The notes: a model not told the origin generated them from the sequence alone. 46,240 nt of DNA from Chloroflexota bacterium (GCA_024275635.1 JAJRYT010000081.1:1-46240), one strand, 5' to 3'. Counted from the first letter of the stretch, positions 1-8,590 are shown. Numbers and translations: made by a program.

Positions 1-437
1 ACCAACTACCTTTCATTCATATAGAAACGAAGCGTTCCCTAAGCTCGACTTTGTACAAAATTCGAAATCAGAAATATTTCCAGATAATTTTGTAACCAGA
101 GTGAGAATCTGATTTTAGTCAATGCAACTTTACTCGATTACGAATATTTGAACATCGCATAAAAAGAGTGACATGCAAATATTATTTGAATACAAACCCA
201 CGCGGTCGAGTACGGTTTGGAAGCAATCTGTTAGGAATGTACAAAGTCGAGCTAAGTGTGCATTATACTCCACCAACCGGGTATAAAAAACTGCACCCTG
301 TGGCTGCCCCACAGGGCTGCTGCCAATGCCTGGCAGATGTTTGCGCGCCAGAGTTGGAATTGATTACAATGGTGACCCTCTGTGAAGACCAGGCAACTTA
401 CAATTTATCTATCTGGTCAATTTCATGATGGAGTGAC
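1..437. other. Non-coding left edge with a distant inverted repeat
   Basis: No convincing gene is seen before the ATG at 438. The 15-base sequence AGCTCGACTTTGTAC at 42-56 recurs as its exact reverse complement at 239-253, so about 210 bases are bounded by inverted repeats, but no target-site duplication is visible. A small perfect hairpin (CCCTGTGG / CCACAGGG, loop of 5) lies at about 297-317. The short open frames here have no recognisable protein character. The region could be the remnant of a small mobile element plus the promoter of the next gene. Confidence 0.4.
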
Positions 438-1430
438 ATGATGGTATATGATGATGTGATTTATGGCTCAGTGGAAATTGATGAGCCAGTATTGATAACC
501 TTGATGGAAACGGCCGCTTTACAACGTCTAAAAGGGGTTTTGCAGCACGGCATTAGCGGATTAATCGGCATCACCAGCCCTATTACCCGGTTTGATCACT
601 CGATGGGGGCAATGATTTTAGTGCGGCGGCTGGGCGCGTCGGTGGAGGAGCAAATGGCCGCTTTGCTGCATGATGTGAGCCACACCGCGTTTAGCCATGT
701 AATTGATTATGTGTTTGATGGGCACGACAGCCAGAGCTACCATGATGAGATGAAGGAGTTGTATGTGGCCGGGACGGATGTGCCGGCCACGCTGGCCCGG
801 TTTGGGTATGATTGGCGCGCGTTTTTGCAGGAAGAGGATTTCCCCCTGTTGGAACAGCCTTCGCCCCGGTTGTGCGCCGACCGGCTGGATTATTTTTTAC
901 GGGACAGCGGGCCGCTGGGACTGGCCGACCAATCGGATGTTGATTTTGTGTTGGGTAGTTTGGTGGTGGAAGACGGCCGTATCGCCACGAACAACCTCCA
1001 GGCGGCCCGATGGATGGGGTATACCTTCATTGCCGCCGACGACGCTAGTTGGGCCAACTTTGATGAAGTAGGCTTATATGAGTTGACGGCACGGGCTATC
1101 CGGCGTGGTTTAGCCGTTGGCGCTATTACTGAGGCCGATATCTGGCTTACAGATAAACCGGTTTGGGCGAAATTACATGCTTTTCCTGATCCTGAATTAC
1201 AGACAAATCTTAAGCTGGTTATTCCGGGGACGCGCTTTGTTTGGGATGAGAAAAATCCAACATTCTTGGTTAGCACCAAGCTGCGCGCTATTGATCCCGA
1301 TGTTGTTGTCAACAGTGAGATGCAGCCTCTCTCTGTTCTTGATCGTCAGTTTGGGCAGCATCGCAACGATTACCTGACTCGCAAACAGGGAAAATGGCCG
1401 ATGCGCGTTGCGGCCGATGGGGAAGGGTGA
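438..1430 (+). CDS. HD-domain metal-dependent phosphohydrolase
   Basis: 330-residue protein of the HD superfamily. Visible motifs are RFDHSMGA (His54), ALLHDVSHTAFSH (His78-Asp79, His82, His87) and a later Asp in CADRLDYFLRD near residue 150, the usual metal-binding set. Such proteins hydrolyse phosphate esters, often nucleotides; this one resembles the dGTPase-like COG1078 group, but the C-terminal third is shorter and I cannot name a substrate. The start is chosen because GGAG lies 4 bases before ATG 438; a second ATG follows immediately. The gene is monocistronic on + and is followed by a 250-base gap holding a MITE. Base composition of the last third is more AT-rich than the first part. 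Confident on superfamily, not on substrate. Confidence 0.8.
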   Translation: MMVYDDVIYGSVEIDEPVLITLMETAALQRLKGVLQHGISGLIGITSPITRFDHSMGAMILVRRLGASVEEQMAALLHDVSHTAFSHVIDYVFDGHDSQSYHDEMKELYVAGTDVPATLARFGYDWRAFLQEEDFPLLEQPSPRLCADRLDYFLRDSGPLGLADQSDVDFVLGSLVVEDGRIATNNLQAARWMGYTFIAADDASWANFDEVGLYELTARAIRRGLAVGAITEADIWLTDKPVWAKLHAFPDPELQTNLKLVIPGTRFVWDEKNPTFLVSTKLRAIDPDVVVNSEMQPLSVLDRQFGQHRNDYLTRKQGKWPMRVAADGEG

Positions 1431-1584
1431 GTGAGCGATTCGTAAACTTGTAAACTTGCAACTGGCTGCCCCCAATGCAGCTAATTAGCTAAATAACAGA
1501 ACTAAAGGTCATCCTAAATTAGGAAAAATTTCCTTTATCCTTATAATCAGTTTTTATCAATAACTTTTTGTTTATTGGGATTTT

Positions 1585-1673
1585 GTAACTACTAAGACCG
1601 GCGAGGTTTTGGCCAGTGGTAAATCAGGTGGGTAACAAAACCTTGCCGGTCTCCATAGTGACTTCGCAGTTAC
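1585..1673. mobile_element. Palindromic MITE, GTAA/TTAC ends, 8-bp duplication
   Basis: 89-bp element beginning GTAACTACTAAG and ending CTTCGCAGTTAC. The arms AGACCGGCGAGGTTTT and AAAACCTTGCCGGTCT pair with one mismatch. It is flanked by the perfect direct repeat GGGATTTT (1577-1584 and 1674-1681), the signature of a transposition event. GTAA termini with 8-bp duplications are typical of the IS66 family, so it is probably a non-autonomous derivative. Its right duplication abuts the start of the Lrp-type gene, so it now forms that gene's leader. Related cores occur at 7815-7883 and, as a bare palindrome, inside hemD. Confidence 0.8.
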
Positions 1674-1682
1674 GGGATTTTT

Positions 1683-2147
1683 ATGATTATGAATTTAGAT
1701 GAGAAAGACCTTGACGTTTTACGGTACTTGCAGAATGATGCCCGAATTTCGAATGCAGAACTGGCGCGGCGGGTAGATTTGTCGCCGCCGGGTTTACAAA
1801 AAAGATTACGCAAACTGGAGGATGCGGGGGTGATTGAACGGTATGTCACTCTGATGAACCGGGAGGCGTTGGGTTATGACATGCTTTGTTTTGTGCAGGC
1901 TACGCTGGTTCGGCATGTGCCTGAGGCTGTGAGCCATTTTAAGCAGGCGGTGAAGGGGATGCCTGAAGTATTGGAATGTTATCACCTTACCGGCGAGTAT
2001 GATTATTTGTTGAAAGTTGTTGTGCGTAACCGCAAGCATCTGGAGCAGTTTATTTTGGAGACGTTAACGCCGGTTCCGGGAATGGATCGCGTTCGTACCA
2101 GTCTGGTGTTAAGTGAAATTAAAATGACTACGGCCGTTTCGTTATAG
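1683..2147 (+). CDS. Lrp/AsnC-family transcriptional regulator
   Basis: 154 residues, the normal length of the family. The N-terminal winged helix (about residues 5-60: LDEKDLDVLRYLQNDAR, ISNAELARRVDLSPPG) binds DNA; the C-terminal half (about 70-150) is the alpha-beta RAM/AsnC effector domain with ECYHLTGEYDYLLKVVV, which binds amino acids and drives oligomerisation. Targets are unknown; there is no divergent amino-acid gene next to it. ATG 1683 or ATG 1689 could be the start; no good Shine-Dalgarno is seen, and the region just upstream is the target duplication of a MITE, so the native leader may have been altered by that insertion. Confidence 0.9.
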   Translation: MIMNLDEKDLDVLRYLQNDARISNAELARRVDLSPPGLQKRLRKLEDAGVIERYVTLMNREALGYDMLCFVQATLVRHVPEAVSHFKQAVKGMPEVLECYHLTGEYDYLLKVVVRNRKHLEQFILETLTPVPGMDRVRTSLVLSEIKMTTAVSL

Positions 2148-2159
2148 TTAAAAATGGCG

Positions 2160-2297
2160 GGTCTCTGGGATTTCGCGTGGTTAGTTCACCGGATGGTTAA
2201 TTTTTTGACACGAATGGCACGAATTTTCTTATTATTCGTGTCATTCGTGTTATTCGTGTCAGGTTTTTTCCTCGACCCCGCGAAATCCTAAAGAACC
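2160..2297. mobile_element. MITE with GG ends and 8-bp duplication
   Basis: 138-bp element with terminal inverted repeats. The left end reads GGGTCTCTGGGATTTCGCG and the reverse complement of the right end reads GGTTCTTTAGGATTTCGCG (16 of 19 match). It is flanked by the perfect 8-bp direct repeat AAAATGGC (2152-2159 and 2298-2305). The interior holds a second inverted repeat made of 9-bp ATTCGTGTC-like units. GG-starting ends and 8-bp duplications are characters of the ISL3 family, so an ISL3-derived MITE is likely. A sibling without duplication lies at 14446-14546. It sits between two convergent genes and may act as a bidirectional hairpin terminator. Confidence 0.75.
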
Positions 2298-2441
2298 AAA
2301 ATGGCTTCTCGATTGTTATTGACTTGTTGAAGGCGCGGACAAACCAGGCCTAGCGGGTCCAAATCACAAAAACCCAGTTCAAACGGCGAATGGATAAAAT
2401 TGGACAGCGAGCATATGATGACGATATTTTAGTGGCTATAG

Positions 2442-3317
2442 TCAGGCTATCTCTTCCAAAATCAATTCCAATTCCTCCCGCTCAAATACATAGCGTTCAT
2501 GACAAAAATGGCAGTCCACGACGGCCTGACCTTCTGTTGCCAATAAGTTTGCCAGATCTTCTCGTCCTAACGAGATGAGCGCTTTTTCGGAACGGTCGCG
2601 GCTGCAAGCGCATTGGAATTGGAGCGGCCGGCTCTCTAATGTTTCGTATTCAATCCCTTCAAATAACAACGCCAGTACATTCTCCGGCGTCTTCTCCCCT
2701 AGCAACAGCGTTTCCACCGGCGGTAGTTCCAGAATGCGATTGGCTAATTGGTGGATGATGTTTTCGTCGTAGGGTGGGATGGCCTGGAGGAGGATGCCGC
2801 CGGCAACGGACGCCTGCCCGTCTGGGGTAACATCTATCCCGATGGAGACGACGGATGGAATTTGCTCCGATTGGTTGAGATAGGCATTTAGATCGGTGTC
2901 TGTTTCACCTGTTTTAAGGGGAACTACGCTTTCGGCTAACTCATTCAGGCCCAAATCTTTGACGACCGTCATCAACCCGGCCCGGCCGATGGCTCCGGTA
3001 ATGTCATAGCGGCCTTGCTGAAGGGGTAAGTTCAAATCAGGCACGCTGGCGTATCCACGTACACGGCCGTAACTATCGGCCTCAACAATCACTTTTCGTA
3101 ATGGCCCGGTCCCTTCCAACTTGAGCGCTACCCGTTGTTGGATTTTGAGTAAGGCTCCCAGTAAAGTTCCCCCAGTTAAAGCCCGTCCGAGAACGGCCGT
3201 TACCGTGACTGTCGTTCCATGCCGTTGACAGATATTATTGACCAGATTCGTTGTTACACAGGCCAGCCCGCGCACGCCAGCCTCTTTTGCCAAAATTCGT
3301 ATCAAATAATCTTCCAT
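2442..3317 (-). CDS. hslO: Hsp33 redox-regulated chaperonin
   Basis: 291 residues, standard Hsp33 length. Hsp33 is a cytosolic holdase switched on by oxidation. The C-terminal zinc switch is intact: CAC near residue 238 and CHFCH near residue 270 give the CxC...CxxC set of four cysteines that hold zinc when reduced and form disulfides under oxidative stress. The N-terminal part has the expected start MEDYLIRILAKEAGVRGLA. ATG 3317 is preceded by AAGAGGAG at good spacing. The next minus-strand gene upstream is dapF, 66 bases away, so co-transcription is possible. Confidence 0.95.
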   Translation of the reverse strand: MEDYLIRILAKEAGVRGLACVTTNLVNNICQRHGTTVTVTAVLGRALTGGTLLGALLKIQQRVALKLEGTGPLRKVIVEADSYGRVRGYASVPDLNLPLQQGRYDITGAIGRAGLMTVVKDLGLNELAESVVPLKTGETDTDLNAYLNQSEQIPSVVSIGIDVTPDGQASVAGGILLQAIPPYDENIIHQLANRILELPPVETLLLGEKTPENVLALLFEGIEYETLESRPLQFQCACSRDRSEKALISLGREDLANLLATEGQAVVDCHFCHERYVFEREELELILEEIA

Positions 3318-3383
3318 AAATCTCCTCTTAAGCGTTCATTATTAACTTTGGCTCTTATGATTCCATTATCACAAAGTCACCTT

Positions 3384-4208
3384 TCAACAGGGGGCCTTTT
3401 TTATCATTGCTTGTATATCGGGGGAAAGCGTGGCCTGGTAGACGGCCGTAACCGGCCCAATTAGGGTTACATCCCAATTTTCATTGATTTCTACCTGAAC
3501 GGCGCCGCCGACCATATGCACCATGACGGGGCTTTGGCAGTGGCCCAGGCGAACGGCCGCGCCTGCCGCTGCGCTTGCCGATGTGCCTGAAGCCAATGTA
3601 TAACCAGCCCCTCGCTCCCAAATTTCAATTTGGATGGTGCGCAGATCGAGGACACGGGCCAATTGAACGTTAGTGCGTTGAGGAAAAGGCGGTGCGGTTT
3701 CAATGATGGGGCCAACTACGTGAATAGCGGCCAGATCATTGGTGAAGATGACACAGTGAGGGTTGCCAATGGAAACGGCCGTTGCTTGAACCGCTTCATC
3801 CATAACCAGCAGCGGCTGCTCCTCCCATTCAAACGATAAACGACCCATGCCCAGACTAAACTGATGTGCTGCTTCATCTAAAATCAACACCGGAATTAGT
3901 TCATCATGGATACAGATCGTATAAGACCTTTGCTGCGGTTTAAGATACCCTGCATCCCGTAAATACCGGGCAAATATACGCAGCCCATTGCCGCTTTTTT
4001 CAGCTTCGCTGCCGTCCGGGTTAAAAAAACGCATAGTGAATGGGTGCGGTTGGTCCGGCAGCGGCCCGTAACAAATCCCATCGGCCCCGGCGCCAAAATG
4101 GCGCTCACAGAGCCGCCGGATGATAGATGGCGTTAACTGCGCCGGAAATGTATCCGGATCAATGACGATCATATCATTGCCTAACGCGTGATACTTGAAG
4201 AATTCCAT
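3384..4208 (-). CDS. dapF: Diaminopimelate epimerase-like protein lacking both catalytic Cys
   Basis: 274 residues, usual DapF length. The fold motifs are clear: KYHALGND at the start, NPDGSEAEKSGNGLR, GNPH at 148-151, and ERGAGYTLASGTSASA. Classical DapF makes meso-diaminopimelate from the LL form by a two-base mechanism with Cys in MCGNG and in ACGTG. Here both positions are serine (Ser72 in EKSGNG, Ser207 in LASGTS). Either this is a serine-using branch of DapF or an enzyme with a different reaction such as an elimination, dehydration or slower racemisation. No other lysine-pathway gene lies nearby. ATG 4208 has no strong Shine-Dalgarno. The family assignment is firm; the stated activity is not. 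Confidence 0.75.
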   Translation of the reverse strand: MEFFKYHALGNDMIVIDPDTFPAQLTPSIIRRLCERHFGAGADGICYGPLPDQPHPFTMRFFNPDGSEAEKSGNGLRIFARYLRDAGYLKPQQRSYTICIHDELIPVLILDEAAHQFSLGMGRLSFEWEEQPLLVMDEAVQATAVSIGNPHCVIFTNDLAAIHVVGPIIETAPPFPQRTNVQLARVLDLRTIQIEIWERGAGYTLASGTSASAAAGAAVRLGHCQSPVMVHMVGGAVQVEINENWDVTLIGPVTAVYQATLSPDIQAMIKKAPC

Positions 4209-4242
4209 GATAGTCGAAGAAAAAATATTTTGAGTTTGTTCC

Positions 4243-4291
4243 CAGAGTCAAGGCTTTAGCCGGGAGACGGCCGGCTAAAGCCTTGACTCTG
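4243..4291. repeat. Perfect 21-bp stem hairpin between kinase and dapF
   Basis: CAGAGTCAAGGCTTTAGCC at 4243 onward and its exact reverse complement ending at 4291 form a 21-bp stem around a 7-base loop. It lies in the 155-base gap downstream of the histidine kinase and upstream of dapF. There is no T-run on either side, so it is not a textbook terminator; it looks like a dispersed palindromic unit. No flanking duplication is seen. Confidence 0.7.
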
Positions 4292-4363
4292 ATCTAAAAA
4301 ATCATCTGATTGTGAACTGCTGGTTAGTTTAGCGGGGAACCATCAAAACGCGCAAATGATAAT

Positions 4364-7300
4364 TCATTGCGTGGCAATGGGGAGGATTACAGTAAAGGTC
4401 GTACCCAAATTGACCTGGCTTTCTACGTGAATACAGCCGTTATGCTTTTCCACAATCGTCTTCACAATACTCAACCCCAGGCCAGTCCCTTCATTATCAA
4501 TTTCACTGCCGGGAACACGGTAGAAGCGGTCAAATAAGTGGGGAATAGCTTCGTCGGGAATGCCGCGACCTGTATCAGTCACCATCATTTGCAGTGCATC
4601 CCCATGTTGACTGGCATGAACCTTGATTTGTCCATTGGGCGGAGTGTACTTAACAGCATTGCTGAGTAAATTAACTAACACCTGTACCAACAGCGCTTCG
4701 TTTCCCTGGGCAAGCGGCAAAATAGGAGGCAAATCAGCAGAGATTTGATGGCCTTTTGTTCGAGTCATTTCTTCTACTGCTTCCAAGGCATTGGCGACAA
4801 TCTGGTGCAAGTTGACAGGTTGGATTTTCAGGGTTGGACCAGCTTCCAGGCGAGCCAGATCGAGCACATCGGTCACTAAGGCTCGCAGCCGTTGGGTGCC
4901 AAACTGTACCCGCTGCAAAATATCGCGCTGTTGCTCATTAAGTGGGCCGGCGTGGGCCAGCAAATCGGTTGAGAGTTGGACGAGCGCCAGCGGATTCTTC
5001 AAATCATGAGAAACTGAAGCAACCCACTCGGTACGCAGATGGTCTAATTCTTTGAGCGGGGTAATATCTTGCATGACCATGACCCAGCCGACATCATGAA
5101 CGGGTGAAACACTGGCATAAAGGATGCACCCTTTAGTGATTTCTACCTCACGGACAATGGAAGCATTGGCCTGCTGGGCATCTGTCAGCGCGTCAACCAG
5201 GGCCGCAATGCCCAGGTCGGTTAGTGGGCATTCGGTAACATCATCAGCCTGGATTTTCAACGTGCGTTCGGTGGCGGCATTCACCAGTAGAATTTTTCCC
5301 GCTTCGTCTAGAACTAACACTAAATCGGCCGTATCATTCAGAATGGCGGCTAATTTACGCTGTTCCCGGTGAACGGTTTGGTAAAGGTGCGCATTTATGA
5401 CCGCCGCCCCAATCTCGCTCCCTATAGCCTTCAACAGGGGGAGATGCGTAGAAAGATCAACCGCCTTACTTCGCGTAGCCAGATTAATAACCCCGACTAC
5501 ATTATCTTGGTGGACAATGGCTGCGCTGATATGGTTAACCAATCCCTCTGTTTGCACAATCTCTTGGGGCAGATACGGGCAGTCGCGTAAAAGATTAATG
5601 ATTGCTCCGTCGGAGCGGTCAATGATTTTTTGACAGATATTACATTTGGGGGCTGCTTCGGCTTCGGCTTTGACAAACGATGGCGATAATCCCTGGTGGA
5701 CAGCTATTTCCGGTATGTTTTGTTGGTGCAAGCAGAGAAATATCCAGCCGGATTCCAGGTTGGTAATAGACATCATTTCCATGAGTGTGGCGTCGAGCAT
5801 TGCTTTTAAGTCGGGCGCGCGATTGGCTGCGGACAAGACAGCGCGTCGGGCTGCTTCCTTAGTGGCGCGCTGTTCAGCGTCTGCCAACAAGCGGGCATTT
5901 TGTAAGGAAATGGCAGCCTGATTCGCTACTGCCTGGAGCAGGCGTAGTTGATCGCGGTCATAAGCGTTGGGATTATGATAATGTTGAATGGATATGACTC
6001 CGATGGCTTGTTCTTGAAAAAGCATGGGGACGCCTAACCAGATTTGTGGCTGGTCGCCCCCAGGTTCTATGTTTAGCGCTTTGATTTGAGCCTGGAGATC
6101 GCCTTGTAAAAATAGGGGTTGCCCGGTATTAATGATGTATTGCGTGAGCGTGTTGGGCGCTTTAAGTCGTACACGGGGCTGTCGCTGACCTTCGTGCATA
6201 AGAAAGGCGAAGTCGATCTCGCCGGTTGCTTGGTCGTATAAGGCAATGTACAGGTTATTGGCGTCTAAGACACGTTGTGTTTGTTGGTAAATGACTTCTA
6301 ATAACTTTTCAGTATTCAGCGTGCTGGCCAGGGCGCGGCCAATATCATTGAGCATATCAAGTTCAATGACGCGCCTTCGAGAAAGGTCAAAAAGGCGTGC
6401 ATTGTTGATGGCGATGGCTAACTGCTGGGTGACTTGTTCTAAAACGGGTAAATTGTGTGTGCCGAAGGCATGGGGTTTTTGGCTGCCCAGGTTCAATATA
6501 CCAACAACCTGATTGTTTTGTATAAGGGGAAGGCAGACGTAAGAACGGATACCACTCTGGCGCAAATCTGTATCGAAGGGGAATTGGCGTTTTTGGTCCA
6601 GGTCGAATGCCAGGAAAGGTTGACCATGCGTGAATGCCCACCCAACGCCGCCTCCCCGGGCGCTGATAGGGAACCAGCCGCTGCTTTCAGAAACTATTTG
6701 TCCTTTTAACGGCCGTGTTAACAGGTGTTCAGGATCGTACTTCATGGAAAGGGATAGACTGGCGCGGGTATAGGGCACCAGGCGGGCTAATTCTGTGGCC
6801 ACGATTTCTAAGATCATATCCAAATCCAGGTTGGCATTGATGGCGCGGGCGATTTCATTGATGGCTCTGGCTTGTCGGGCCTGGGTTTGCGCCTCCCGGA
6901 AAAGGCGGGCTGTTTGTACAATCAGGCGGGCAAATTGGGCAAAATCGCGGCCCAGGGCGATGGCGTCTGGCCCAAATATATCTGGTTGGGGGCTGTACCA
7001 GGCGATGACTGAGGCTAACTGGTTGTTATTGTCTAGTGGCACGAGAAGTGCGCTGCGTAAGCGGGGTTGGCCGTCCGCTGGTTGCAGAAAGGCCAGCAGC
7101 GGGGTATCGGTGATGGCAACAGGGGTTGTGGCTGCTAATTCCGGCCAATCTGCTGTGGAAAGGTGGGCGGCGCGGTGTAAGAATTTATTATCAAAGCCAG
7201 CAGCGGCTGTGGCACAGAAGGTTTTTTGTTCAGGATTGGATTCAAAGAAGGCGGCCTGGGTGATGGCAGGGTGGTTGAGGTGGGAAACGGCCGTTTCAAT

Positions 7301-7396
7301 AACAACTTGTAGGATCTGAAAATAATCTATTTCCTCACGAAGGGCATTGTGGAGGCGTTGTACAAATTGGAGGGATAAGGGTGATGTTGCTGTCAT
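4364..7396 (-). CDS. Multi-GAF/PAS sensor histidine kinase
   Basis: About 1010 residues. In order: four GAF-type sensor domains (roughly residues 15-170, 185-335, 350-505, 520-675), a PAS domain (about 690-775), a HisKA dimerisation domain with H-box SVSHDLKNPLA (His near 797), and a HATPase domain with N-box NLLSNAVKY, G1 DTGRGIP and G2 GTGLGLS. No transmembrane helix is seen, so it is probably cytosolic and senses small ligands or redox through the GAF domains. There is no response regulator beside it; it is an orphan kinase. ATG 7396 is preferred over the upstream TTG 7411 because of codon type, though neither has a strong Shine-Dalgarno. One GAF contains a Cys-rich stretch (PKCNICQKII, then RDCPYL), possibly metal or redox responsive. 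Confidence 0.92.
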   Translation of the reverse strand: MTATSPLSLQFVQRLHNALREEIDYFQILQVVIETAVSHLNHPAITQAAFFESNPEQKTFCATAAAGFDNKFLHRAAHLSTADWPELAATTPVAITDTPLLAFLQPADGQPRLRSALLVPLDNNNQLASVIAWYSPQPDIFGPDAIALGRDFAQFARLIVQTARLFREAQTQARQARAINEIARAINANLDLDMILEIVATELARLVPYTRASLSLSMKYDPEHLLTRPLKGQIVSESSGWFPISARGGGVGWAFTHGQPFLAFDLDQKRQFPFDTDLRQSGIRSYVCLPLIQNNQVVGILNLGSQKPHAFGTHNLPVLEQVTQQLAIAINNARLFDLSRRRVIELDMLNDIGRALASTLNTEKLLEVIYQQTQRVLDANNLYIALYDQATGEIDFAFLMHEGQRQPRVRLKAPNTLTQYIINTGQPLFLQGDLQAQIKALNIEPGGDQPQIWLGVPMLFQEQAIGVISIQHYHNPNAYDRDQLRLLQAVANQAAISLQNARLLADAEQRATKEAARRAVLSAANRAPDLKAMLDATLMEMMSITNLESGWIFLCLHQQNIPEIAVHQGLSPSFVKAEAEAAPKCNICQKIIDRSDGAIINLLRDCPYLPQEIVQTEGLVNHISAAIVHQDNVVGVINLATRSKAVDLSTHLPLLKAIGSEIGAAVINAHLYQTVHREQRKLAAILNDTADLVLVLDEAGKILLVNAATERTLKIQADDVTECPLTDLGIAALVDALTDAQQANASIVREVEITKGCILYASVSPVHDVGWVMVMQDITPLKELDHLRTEWVASVSHDLKNPLALVQLSTDLLAHAGPLNEQQRDILQRVQFGTQRLRALVTDVLDLARLEAGPTLKIQPVNLHQIVANALEAVEEMTRTKGHQISADLPPILPLAQGNEALLVQVLVNLLSNAVKYTPPNGQIKVHASQHGDALQMMVTDTGRGIPDEAIPHLFDRFYRVPGSEIDNEGTGLGLSIVKTIVEKHNGCIHVESQVNLGTTFTVILPIATQ

Positions 7397-7469
7397 TAAT
7401 TCTGTATCCAAAATATGGTTATGTTGATGATCATTGTGAACCTTGCCGAGTGGGATTTTTATCGGGAAA

Positions 7470-7572
7470 AGGTAACGTCGAAATAACCATAGGAGCTTCT
7501 GGGAGGATCGTTACGGCATCTAGCGCGAGCGCCGAAACCTCCTGGAGGATTGCCCCGAAATATTGAGAAGAT
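7470..7572. repeat. Degraded palindromic element related to the 37981 MITE
   Basis: The end GCCCCGAAATATTGAGAAG followed by ATAC at 7551-7572 matches the right arm of the element at 37981-38090 (one base different over the shared part). The left end does not show the matching GTATCTTCTCAA; instead GTAACGTCG is found at about 7470, with imperfectly similar flanks (GGGAAAAG and GGAAAAAG). It is probably a rearranged or decayed copy in the leader of the histidine kinase. Confidence 0.45.
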
Positions 7573-7684
7573 ACGGAAAAAGCCACATATGTTCATTATT
7601 GTAGGCAACCGTTCCTTAGCCAATAGGGTATTGGTACATAACCCTACCCTTCTTGACAATTTGTGACGGCAATTCCTTCCGTGC

Positions 7685-8118
7685 GTGCAACAACATATGA
7701 TTTTTACTCAGGGTTTGCTAATAGATGTTGTTGCTTCTGGCGTAATTGTGGGCGCTGGGGGGGGTGGCGCTTTCCTTTATTGGAAAAGGCGTTGTGTCTG
7801 GCCGTGTCTGGAGACCGGCGCGGTTTTGGCAGATCGTTCGATGTGCGCCTTTCTGGTGGGAAACCTCGCAGGTCTGTAGTTACGTGTTTTTTTACATTTT
7901 AACTGGCGGGCGCCGTTGTTTCATACTTTCGTGATGTTTTGCGGGCGGCGCGGATAACGGCCGTTCTCAACATCAGCATTGTTGCTTTGCTGGAAGTAGA
8001 TGCGTTTATTGTTGCCTTTTGGTACTTGATGGCCGGCTGGATTTCCGTTTTTGTGACCAGTCAAACGGCCGTGTGGATTTGGAGGCGGACAAAATTGGGA
8101 TCAAACAGCAGGGATTAG
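7685..8118 (+). pseudogene. Broken small membrane-protein gene
   Basis: Two coding-like pieces are separated by a palindromic element and lie in different frames. The first (7685 to about 7813) reads MQQHMIFTQGLLIDVVAS and on to GAFLYWKR, glycine-rich and hydrophobic. The second (open from 7903 after a stop at 7900-7902, ending at TAG 8116-8118) reads FRDVLRAARITAVLNIS, LEVDAFIVAFWYLMAGW and TAVWIWRRTK, with two hydrophobic segments, and has no plausible start of its own. I do not recognise the family. The simplest reading is a small integral membrane protein gene interrupted by insertion of the repeat at 7815-7883, with frame loss. The 7412-8182 stretch holds nothing else I can support as a gene. 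Confidence 0.45.
7815..7883. repeat. Truncated copy of the 1585-type palindrome
   Basis: GGAGACCGGCGCGGTTTTGG on the left and AAACCTCGCAGGTCTGTAG followed by TTAC on the right pair imperfectly. Read from its right end it starts GTAACTAC and continues GACCTGCGAGGTTT, matching the left end of the complete element at 1585-1673. The outer left terminus is missing or decayed and no duplication is visible. It sits inside the broken membrane-protein gene and may be the cause of the break. Confidence 0.5.
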
Positions 8119-8182
8119 GCGATTGAGCGAGTTATCTTTATCGTATCCCCAAATTTCTTATCCCCGCTGTTTTGTAGGTCAA

Positions 8183-8590
8183 TTAGTCAAACCCGCCGCT
8201 AAACAGCGCCGAAATGCCGCCGATAATGAGGAACACCGGCCAGATGAGGCCCCAATCCAGGTCAAAGAGGAAAGCGCTGGCAATCAGGCTAAGAATCAAG
8301 CCGCCAGTGATGGAACCGCGTGCCGATTTGGTGAAACGGCCGTGTCGCTGGTAACTGCCCCAGGCGGCGCTAAAATTCTTGAGGGCGGGAATCAAAATAA
8401 ACAATGCCCACCAATTATGAAGATAAAAATTCGTCAGATTAGCGAATAAAAAGACAACGCCAATTGCAATCAACACGACACCGGGCAGCCAATTTCCGCC
8501 AAAGTCCAGTGATTTCCCTTCAGCCTCGACCTCATATGGGTAATTGTCGGCTTTCTCCGCTTCTTTCAAGCTGTCAATATTTTCACTCAT
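8183..8590 (-). CDS. LiaI/LiaF-like transmembrane protein (DUF5668-type)
   Basis: 135 residues. A short acidic cytosolic N-terminus (about 35 residues) is followed by two pairs of hydrophobic helices: GVVLIAIGVVFLFANLTNF, WWALFILIPALKNF, GLILSLIASAFLF and LIWPVFLIIGGISALF. The pattern of a small four-helix protein with a WWALFILIPAL-type helix is that of the LiaI/LiaF-like membrane domain, found near envelope-stress systems. Function here is unknown; no LiaRS-like pair is adjacent. ATG 8590 has TAGGAG 7 bases upstream. It lies alone between a broken gene and the amylase. Confidence 0.75.
   Translation of the reverse strand: MSENIDSLKEAEKADNYPYEVEAEGKSLDFGGNWLPGVVLIAIGVVFLFANLTNFYLHNWWALFILIPALKNFSAAWGSYQRHGRFTKSARGSITGGLILSLIASAFLFDLDWGLIWPVFLIIGGISALFSGGFD

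Noticed and set aside
168..428. 86-codon open frame on + at the left edge
   Set aside because: No ribosome binding site, no family character, crosses a hairpin; composition looks non-coding.
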